A stretch of DNA of 24,679 bases from Chrysochromulina tobinii (Eukaryota; Haptophyta; Prymnesiales; Chrysochromulinaceae): positions 1-24,679 of the forward strand of contig JWZX01002802.1 in NCBI GenBank assembly GCA_001275005.1, written 5' to 3'. The notes beneath the pieces are model-generated. The model saw only the letters and a program-made list of their open reading frames with translations, did not search any database and was not told the origin of the DNA. How positions within the stretch are numbered: position 1 is the first letter of the stretch; every line of letters starts with the position of its first letter. Position numbers and translations under genes: made by a program. Below, one piece after another: positions 9,274-14,495 of the stretch.

Positions 9274-9973
9274 CCACGCCGACCTCTGCGAGCGCCGTGA
9301 GCGCCGTGAGCAGCTGCTGCATCAGGTGGCGCACGTAGCTGCTCTTAAGTGCCCCATGCTCGTCTACCACATCGACGAGCGTGCGGCCCGGCACGCGATC
9401 CATGGCGAGATAGATGGCGTCGGGCGAGCGAACGACCTTGTGCAGCCGCACGGTGTGCCATGCGTTGCCGGCGCGCTTCAGCGCCAGCACCTCCGCCTCG
9501 AGCATCTCGAGGCCCTCGTCATCCTCGACGATTGCGACAATGTCGAGCTCTTTGAGCGCGAGCACCTGCCCAGTCGCCTCCTCCACGACCGAATAGACCT
9601 TGGAGAAGCGGCCCTCGCCGAGGGGTATAGGGTCGACGGCGTATAGGGTCGAGATGTCAGCAGTTGACGCGTCGCAGAGCTTCGTGACGCTCGCCAATCG
9701 CTGATCCTCCTCTGCGGGGACTGATACGCGTTCCACAAACCCCTGGGCCTGCAATTCTTCCTTGAACTGGTCCTCAGACATGGCCGCCGGCACTTCCATC
9801 GCATCGCGCAACAGCGCGAGCCACTGGTCTGTCAGCGCATCGCCTGCGGATAGCGTCACTTCCAACTGCTCACTCACCTCGGCGGCCCTACGAGCGGTGA
9901 ACACGTAGGCGACGGACGCCCCAGCTGGCGCCCTAGCTGCAGCCTCCAACTCCTCCTCAGAGGCCACCCTCAT
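1599..9973 (-). CDS. Giant kinase / ADP-ribosyltransferase / leucine-rich-repeat protein, five exons
   Basis: The coding exons are 9973-6305, 6235-5904, 5802-5299, 5171-3957 and 3870-1599. They sum to 7,992 nt, or 2,663 residues plus TGA, and every junction keeps the frame. Domains from the first ATG: Ser/Thr kinase about 111-412 (glycine loop GEGRFSKV, HRDVKPEN, DFG, APE); low-complexity and Ala/Glu coiled linker about 420-1140; conserved ART-associated region and ART domain about 1140-1505; ribonuclease-inhibitor-type LRRs about 1600-2270; 12 BspA-type LRRs about 2280-2650. The frame stays open upstream to 10099, but only a GTG is there, so I chose the ATG at 9973; an unseen 5' exon is possible. 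No signal peptide is visible, so a cytosolic sensor or signalling protein is plausible (inference). Splitting into separate kinase and ART-LRR genes is possible, but the spliced frame argues for one gene. Confidence 0.75.
3871..3956 (-). other. Intron 4 of the kinase-ART-LRR gene, 86 bp
   Basis: The donor is TTATC|GTAAGTTGG and the acceptor CCTCTGCAG|ATTGTTT. Splicing restores one LRR (ESLTKLSLFGNHIGPEGAK). It has the best consensus donor in the gene and no introner-like sequence. Confidence 0.88.
3957..5171 (-). other. Helical region and ribonuclease-inhibitor-type LRRs, exon 4
   Basis: The exon starts with GPLTGIEVLRTRVEGSVVVIE and an alpha-helical stretch. LRRs of about 28 residues follow, such as LVTLDLAGNQLGPAEVGKLSTAL and SLTELDLSGGDTLSL. 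A block running from SLTECNVRGNKLD through MLFGIKRDQKEADF to AKISLAKNKLGEEG recurs in exon 5, so the LRR array grew by segment duplication. LRRs of this class usually form curved protein-binding surfaces; the ligand is unknown. Confidence 0.8.
5172..5298 (-). other. Intron 3 of the kinase-ART-LRR gene, 127 bp
   Basis: The donor is ATC CT|GTGCGAGCG and the acceptor TGCGCAG|CTTTGGG. Splicing gives EREILFGPLTGIEV in frame, joining the ART catalytic E-x-E strand to the next conserved segment. Unspliced, the frame ends at a TAA (5271-5273). The sequence near the acceptor holds CTTGCATGC, a possible remnant of the introner core, but this is too short to be sure. Confidence 0.8.
5299..5802 (-). other. 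NAD-dependent ADP-ribosyltransferase (ART) domain, exon 3
   Basis: This exon encodes the catalytic part of an arginine-type mono-ADP-ribosyltransferase fold. The R-S-E signature is complete: IYRGIAG (Arg about 1420), AFMSTTTERAV (Ser about 1449) and QYPHEREIL (E-x-E, Glu about 1498 and 1500). By family knowledge the last Glu is catalytic, and an E-x-E pair often goes with arginine modification. Exon 2 (6235-5904) supplies the preceding DFFTTSNYGVET...EWHFV and LYTGPMFVK segment. The target is unknown. The fusion to a kinase upstream and LRRs downstream suggests a regulated intracellular enzyme rather than a secreted one, though this is inference. Confidence 0.85.
5803..5903 (-). other. Intron 2 of the kinase-ART-LRR gene, repeat-built, 101 bp
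   Basis: The donor is GTC AA|GTGCGTCTG and the acceptor CCTCATCAG|GTACCACGG. Splicing gives MFVKYHGVLRG in frame. The intron is made of short units (CCTCTGATGG, CTGATTGCCTCCCTCATC). It contains an internal copy of the acceptor-side exon start (GGTACCAAGGAGTG against GGTACCACGGAGTG), consistent with intron birth or growth by local duplication. Confidence 0.85.
6236..6304 (-). mobile_element. Intron 1 of the kinase-ART-LRR gene; introner-like element, 69 bp
   Basis: The donor is CAG|GTACGTTG at 6305/6304 and the acceptor is CTCCTCCAG|GGG at 6236/6235. Splicing joins ...PNVLQ to GIRIDHLEG in frame; without splicing the frame stops at a TGA in the intron. The first 51 nt (GTACGTTGATTGCC ... CACCACAG) match the element in the chlorophyll-reductase gene at all but one base. 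The intron's last bases (CTCCTCCAG) echo the upstream exon end (GTGCTCCAG), as expected of a short target duplication. An internal acceptor (CACCACAG at about 6254) would give an in-frame isoform with six extra residues. Confidence 0.85.
6785..6815 (-). mobile_element. Introner-like core inserted in coding sequence, not spliced
   Basis: On the minus strand a 31-bp insertion carrying GCATGCAAGTGCTCACCACG sits inside exon 1 of the giant gene. It is bordered on both sides by copies of CCCCTCTCGAGCTGCC. Insert plus duplicated flank is 48 bp, so it adds 16 residues (including GMQVLTTAPCPP) without breaking the frame. The same core occurs in three introns of this window. No GT donor is placed to remove it, so I read it as translated. 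Confidence 0.7.
7199..7366 (-). repeat. Coding tandem repeat, 42 bp x 4
   Basis: Four consecutive 42-bp units begin at 7199, 7241, 7283 and 7325. They encode a 14-residue unit of the form GAVSGAPEPPDQKE and differ at only a few bases. A length in multiples of three keeps the kinase-ART frame. Near-identity suggests recent expansion and likely copy-number polymorphism. Confidence 0.9.
7735..7788 (-). repeat. Coding tandem repeat, 18 bp x 3
   Basis: Three 18-bp units (CGGCTGAGGCGCATGCAA with one variant base in the middle copy) encode repeats of the type ASAVAC in the linker of the giant protein. Confidence 0.8.
7930..8120 (-). repeat. Coding imperfect tandem repeat, about 57-63 bp x 3
   Basis: Three units containing GACGATCCGCT..GCCTCGG and CTGCGAGATCGC encode blocks PAISQ..(S/P)(P/T)EA.RIVTVE in the linker. 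The units differ slightly in length but keep the frame. Confidence 0.75.
8409..8500 (-). repeat. Coding tandem repeat, 33 bp x about 2.8
   Basis: Units beginning ATGCTCTGTGAAGTCAGC at 8409, 8442 and 8475 encode the repeated SELTSQSMRPS block between the kinase and the coiled linker. The third copy is partial. Confidence 0.8.
8610..9643 (-). other. Serine/threonine protein kinase domain
   Basis: This is the N-terminal catalytic domain of the giant protein. Visible motifs in order (residues from the ATG at 9973): glycine loop GEGRFSKVY (119-127), VLALKEL with the ATP-binding Lys141, catalytic loop VVHRDVKPENIM (His235, Asp237), LTLIDFGYA (Asp259), SPEYAAPEV (290-292), and DVWSVGVTAHVLL. All key residues are present, so an active enzyme is predicted. 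Overall it resembles the CAMK/CDPK-like group. The segment ends with the usual RPTAQQLLGHSWI. The 110 residues before it match nothing I recognise. Confidence 0.92.
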
Positions 9974-10220
9974 CAAAACCGAACTTTGAGGCGCGCGCGC
10001 GCGCAAACTTGACCGACGACTTTCAGAGCTGAAAGACTGAGGAATTTCAACCACTTCCACGCAACCTTCCGCGACCCGGAAGTGACGAAGCGGTTGCACT
10101 TCAATCTCGGAGATCGCCAGTTAGTCGCGACCCCTGTGACCAATGGTGCATCACAAGGAGCTCACTCTTAGCGTCGCTTTTGCGTCGTGAACTCCGCGTT
10201 CATCGTCGCGCAGACAGCAA
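9974..10220. promoter_or_regulatory. Shared 5' region between divergent genes (possible bidirectional promoter)
   Basis: Only 247 bp separate the ATG of the kinase-ART-LRR gene (-) from the ATG of the chlorophyll-reductase gene (+). A CCAAT pentamer lies at 10140-10144 and an alternating GCGCGC run at about 9990-10002. No TATA box is obvious. Co-regulation of the two genes is possible but cannot be judged from sequence. Confidence 0.35.
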
Positions 10221-12198
10221 ATGACCGCCCTGGCGGCCCTCATCGCTGCCTCCTCCGTGTCAGTAGCGAAACCCATCACCGGCCCATGGCCGCAGGCATT
10301 TCCTGCCAAGGAACTCTGCTCCAATTGCGGCTTGTGCAAGTCGGCAGTGGGCGTACCCTCAGTCACCACCGCCTGTGCCTTCATAGGTGACGGGATGGCG
10401 CGTGCGGAGAGCATCGAAGCCAGCGTCCACGGCCGCGCTCGTCGCATCGATGAAAGCCTCGACGAGGCTCACTTTGGTGTGCACGAGACCATTGTGCTCG
10501 CACGCGGATTCCTCAACAATGCGCAATGGACGGGTGTGGCGACAGGAGTAGCTCTCGCATGGCTGGAGAGCGGCGAGGTCGATGCCGTCGTCGTGACTGG
10601 CTCGGACGCGCGGGATGGCTTCGGCGCCCCACAGCCCATACTCTGCCGCACTCCTGCCGAGGTGCTCCAAGGGCGACGGGTGAAGCCCTCACTGTGCCCG
10701 TCGCTCCAAGTCCTCGACGAGATCGCGGGAGATCCGTCCATCCGCAGGCTTCTCTTCTGCGGCGTCGGCTGCGCCGTGCAGGCGCTGCGTGCCCTCGAGG
10801 GCGCGTCGCCCGAGGCCGCGCTCGGTCTCGAGCCCGATGGTCTCTTCATCCTCGGCACCCACTGCGTCGACAATAGTCCGACGCCGCAAGCGGCGAAAAG
10901 GTTCGTCTCGACCCTGCCGGGCATTGGCGCCGAGCGCGCCAAGGACGTCCTCGCGTACGAATTCATGTCTGATTTCCGCGTCCACGCGCGGCTCCGAAGC
11001 GTGGGCGAGAGTGGAGCCGGCGAGGAGCGCGGCAGCAGTCGACAAGCCGAGGGCGGACCGGTAAGCCTAGAGGCAGACGCGCCCGCCGCTGAGGAGGTCG
11101 TCAAGGCGGCCTACATGACCTTACCCCCCTCCATCGGCATACCCTCCATCGCGCCCTCTTGCTTCGCGTGCTTCGACTATACCAACGGGCTCGCCGACCT
11201 CGTGGTTGGGTGCGTGTCACTGAGTGCCACTGAGTGCCATTGAGTGCCACTGAGTGCGACGAATTGCCTCCCTCATCAGCCACTGATTGCCTCCCTCATC
11301 AGCCACTGATTGCCTCCCTCATCAGCCACTGATTGCGACGAATTGCCTCCCTCATCAGGTACATGGGGGCTCCCTTCGAGGGTGCTAAGGATGAGATGGT
11401 GAGCGCACCCCTGATGGTGACGGTGCGCAATCCGAAGGGGAGGATGATGCTCGAGCGTGCGGTCGCGGCGGGGCGGGTACAAATCCTACAGGAGGGTGGC
11501 CACGGCGGGCGTGCACTGCTCTCGACCGGCGACCGCCGACCCATCACTATGAAGACTGTGAGCCGCGACACGATGGTCCAGAGCCTCACGACGCCGGGCT
11601 TCGTCGCCGGCGACCGAGGCGCGCCACCCTGGGTGGGCAACTTCCTTGCGTCCATCATCGCCCGCACTCTGCCCAAAGGGCTCGAGTTCGCGCGCTACTC
11701 CATCGACTACCACTTCCTGCGCAACGCCCTCTATTGTGAGGATCGGATGGGCAAGGAGACCCCCATGCCTCTGCATGCAAGTGCTCATCACGGCGCCGTT
11801 TCCATCGTTCACAGGTGAGGATCGGATGGGCGAGGCGGGAGCGGCGCGCCACATTCCACAGGTACGTTGATTGCCACTGATGACCTGCCTTGCATGCAAG
11901 TGCTCACCACAGCGCGCCTCGCCACCATCCCACAGGTACGTTGATTGCCACTGATGACCTGCCTTGCATGCAAGTGCTCACCACAGCGCGCCTCGCCATC
12001 ATTCCACAGTACGCCAAGGCGCTCATGGCGGGCTATGCGGAGGAGATGAAGGAGCTTCGACGTGCGGGGGGCAGCAGCAGCAGCGGTGCTCAAAACGGCG
12101 CTCAAGGAGTGGCGGCTGGTGGCACTGGCGCGCCGGCTTCGATGCGCACCGATCTCGACGCCTGGTCCGTGTTCTTCCGCGAACTGCTGCTGCTGTAG
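10221..12198 (+). CDS. Chlorophyll(ide) reductase of the HCAR / ferredoxin-type divinyl reductase (BciB) family, four exons
   Basis: The coding exons are 10221-11209, 11359-11735, 11815-11861 and 12010-12198. They total 1,602 nt, or 533 residues plus TAG. The protein matches the FrhB-like flavin/iron-sulfur family. It has CSNCGLC (Cys33, 36, 39) and ACAFIGDGM (Cys52), HGRAR, HFGV, CGVGCAVQALR, FILGTHCVDN, and PSCFACFDYTNGLADLVVGYMGAP (Cys314, 317). The cysteines are the likely [4Fe-4S] ligands. The family reduces 7-hydroxymethyl chlorophyll a to chlorophyll a in plants, or the 8-vinyl group of divinyl chlorophyllide in cyanobacteria and many algae, using reduced ferredoxin. Residues 1-16 (MTALAALIAASSVSVA) look like a signal peptide, which would suit a secondary plastid. 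About 30 extra residues after RVHARLRS (about 261-290) and a C-terminal tail after YAKALMAGYAEEM are non-standard. Confidence 0.9.
11210..11358 (+). other. Intron 1 of the chlorophyll-reductase gene, repeat-built, 149 bp
   Basis: The donor is GTTGG|GTGCGTGTC and the acceptor CCTCATCAG|GTACATGGG. Splicing restores LADLVVGYMGAPF, the family consensus. Inside are about four CACTGAGTGC-type units, then a 23-bp unit containing TGATTGCCTCCCTCATCAG about three times, and a final AATTGCCTCCCTCATCAG. Each unit ends in a usable CAG, so several alternative acceptors exist. The same word appears in intron 2 of the neighbouring kinase-ART-LRR gene. Confidence 0.88.
11736..11814 (+). mobile_element. Intron 2 of the chlorophyll-reductase gene; introner-like, 79 bp, with 17-bp flanking duplication
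   Basis: The donor is CTCTATT|GTGAGGATC and the acceptor GTTCACAG|GTGAGGATC. The 17-mer GTGAGGATCGGATGGGC is present both at the intron start (11736-11752) and at the start of exon 3 (11815-11831). The interior carries TGCATGCAAGTGCTCATCAC, the introner core. Splicing gives NALYCEDRMGEAGAARHIPQ in frame. Confidence 0.85.
11862..12009 (+). mobile_element. Intron 3 of the chlorophyll-reductase gene; introner-like, two 74-bp tandem copies
   Basis: The donor is CCACAG|GTACGTTG and the acceptor ATTCCACAG|TACGCC. Splicing gives ARHIPQYAKALM in frame. The intron is exactly two 74-bp units (11862-11935 and 11936-12009) that differ at about two bases. Each has the 51-nt GTACGTTG...CACCACAG element plus a 23-nt tail ending C(A)TYCCACAG, which copies the end of exon 3 (CATTCCACAG). 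Splicing at the internal CACCACAG sites would leave 23-nt pieces and shift the frame, so removal as one 148-nt intron is preferred. Confidence 0.85.
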
Positions 12199-12849
12199 GC
12201 ATTGCAGCGCCGCATCGCTCTATCGCATACCCCTGGGCAACCGTCCTCGAGAACTCGAGAGACGATGCACAGGTTATACTTGGTTGAGTTTGGATAGGGC
12301 GCAAGCGACGATCTCGAACAGCGCGACGGCACACGCCCGACGACGCGGCTATGAACCTTGAACGGCTTTCCGACGCTCGCGGGATCTCGTCAAATAATCT
12401 AATTTCAGACCGGGGCCACCTTCCGTTCCGTCACGGCCAGCACAGGCGGGTGACACAAGACCGGACACGACGGAAACACTAACCCACTGATGGACGAATA
12501 CTTCTAACCCTCGCCCGGTTAGTATACGGTGAGACGACGAAGGACAAAAATCTAACCCTCGCCTTACGGCCCCTCCTAGGTCGTGCTGCGTACATGGCCA
12601 CGCGCGGCGGTGTGAGGAAGACGCATAGCCCTCGTGTAGGGTGTAGCCCGGCTTGCCCTCCTTCGCTCCTTGCCATTTAGGGCTCCAGGTGCGAGGTGGT
12701 GACTGTTGGTGGGGATACCGGTTCAAAAACACCGGGGGGAGCCGGACACACGAGACAGACACACGAACCACACAAACCGAACCCCCTCAAAACCAACCCC
12801 CACCGGTAAAGGTGTGTGTCCCGTGTGTGTGTCCCGGCCCCCCCTCCCC
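12199..12849. other. Intergenic region downstream of the chlorophyll-reductase gene
   Basis: This follows the stop of the chlorophyll-reductase gene and precedes the foldback-like element, so its first part should be the 3' untranslated region. The end (about 12740-12840) is a C/A-rich and GTGTGT-rich low-complexity run. Several frames are open but none shows a recognisable protein. No RNA gene is seen. Confidence 0.4.
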
Positions 12850-13959
12850 CGGGTGCGTCGTGGGGTTTCGCTATCCTTTTTGGGGGGGGGTTCCTATCGG
12901 ATACGTATCCTGATGTATTTCGATGTATCTTGCATGTATCCTGATCGTATCTTGATGTGTCCCGTTCATATACATCAAGATACATCGAGATACATCAAGA
13001 TACATCAAGATACATTTGTATCTGTAACTTTGGCTATCATTGGTGGAAATGTATCTTACCTAGGGATATGTATCCTTCTTTACGATACATTCAGGATACA
13101 TTTAAGATACATTTAAAATACAATGTATCTTAACCCTCAGATACGTGACACACAAGATACATTCAAGATACATATGGGATACATCGAGATACACCTCAAG
13201 ATACGTATCTCGAGCCCTACTTGCGGCCGCGCTTGGATACCCCCAAACCCCCGAGATACGTGTCCCGCATGTATCCCGCATGTATTCCGCATGTATTCCG
13301 CATGTATTCCGCATGTATCTTGATTACCTCTGAGGATACATGTATTTCGCATGTATCTTGCATGTATCCCGCATGTCTCCTTCATATCAGATACATCTCT
13401 CTCTGGATGCATTTGAGATACATGTATCTCATCATCTTGTATCTTGAATGTATCCCGCATGTATCTTGATCACCCTTGCAGATACATGTATCTCACATGT
13501 ATCCCGCATGTATCTTGCATCTCAGATACGTACCTCGTCATGACGCGTCCAAGATACATGTATCGTGATTTTGTATCTCAGGGTGTATCCTGATGTATCA
13601 TAAGATGTATCGTGATGAAGTTGAAGAGTCCAAGATACACGTATCCCGATGTATCTTGATATGTATCCAGTGTGACACCAAGGAAGCGCGCAAGATACAT
13701 GTATCTTGATGTATCTGATGTGTATCCCAAAATGTATCTTGGACTCTTTTGGGATACGTGTAAAATACATGCAAAATGACAAGATACATGTATTCTCTTG
13801 GAATGTAACAGAGCATGTAAATACATTTTGAGATACATCAGGATACACTCAGGATACGTGTATCCTTCAGGATGCATGCAGGATACATGCAGGATACATC
13901 AGGATACGTATCCGATAGGAACCCCCCCCCAATTTGTATAGGAAACCCCCCCGCACCCG
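12850..13959. mobile_element. Foldback-like repetitive element, copy 1 (GATACATGTATC words)
   Basis: About 1.1 kb consists almost entirely of GATACATG / CATGTATC half-palindromes in both orientations. The two ends are inverted repeats of each other: CGGGTGCG, a G-rich run, then TTCCTATCGGATACGTATCC at the left (12850-12920), and the reverse complement at the right (about 13890-13959). Open frames in it are products of the repeats (Met/Tyr/Cys/Ile/His-rich) and are not genes. I see no clear target duplication. A homologous, inverted copy begins at 22390. Confidence 0.75.
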
Positions 13960-14495
13960 TCCACCACCAGGGGGCCAGCGCCGAGAGTAAGAGAGTGTGC
14001 CACGCCGAGAGGGTCATTGGAGAGGGTGGAGGCCCTGGAGCCTGCGGTGGAGCTGGAGGCTGTGGAAACTGGAGCGTGGAGGGAGCTGTGCCACTGTGGA
14101 CAAACAGTGGAGGCCTGGAGCCACCCTGTGCTCCCTGGAGGGAGGGACTAGACGACCGGACTGGCTCCTCTTCTGAGTCGGCCGCGGGGAGTGGTCGGCT
14201 CCGGGCCTGCGGCTGTTGGGTCGCCTGACGGCCGCGGCTTCGGTCGTCGCGCTGACGTGCGGGTTGTGTGTTGTTGGTGGGTTTGGATGGTTGTGAGGTT
14301 CGTCACTGAGTGTGGCCCGTTTGTCTTGTGCGTCTGCGTCCTGCGTGTCCTTTGTGTTAGAAGTCACACAGACACACATTCACATTCACACACACACCTT
14401 CACACCATGGCGTGTCCCGGCTCCCCCGGTTCTTTTTCCGGTACCGGTACGGCGCTCCTCCTCAATTTCTGCACTCAATTTCGTTCGCCACCGAG
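13960..14495 (+). other. Upstream region of the glycosyltransferase gene, with a CA-rich microsatellite
   Basis: Positions 13990-14180 are GGAG-rich. Positions 14364-14406 form an imperfect (CA)n tract. An ATG in good context (ACCATGG) at 14406-14410 opens a 45-codon frame ending at 14544, which overlaps the glycosyltransferase start in another frame. It is either a short upstream open frame or chance. I see no other gene. Confidence 0.4.

Noticed and set aside
9974..10099. Kinase gene start at 10099
   Set aside because: The codon there is GTG. The first in-frame ATG is at 9973. A non-ATG start or an upstream exon cannot be excluded but is not supported.
11210..11358. Chlorophyll-reductase frame ending at 11243 as a complete 340-residue protein
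   Set aside because: The family consensus (LADLVVGYMGAP) is restored exactly by a GT-AG splice to 11359, and the rest of the conserved protein follows.
12903..13880. Many open frames rich in Met, Tyr, Cys, Ile and His on both strands, also at 23820-24490
   Set aside because: They are translations of the GATACATG/CATGTATC repeats, open only because the repeat lacks stops in several frames. There is no non-repeat domain.
12850..13959. Possible CRISPR array because of many short repeats
   Set aside because: Repeats occur in both orientations with irregular, repeat-like spacers, and the genome is eukaryotic.
14412..14495. Glycosyltransferase start at 14412
   Set aside because: The codon is GTG. 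The ATG at 14496 is followed directly by a hydrophobic signal-like segment.
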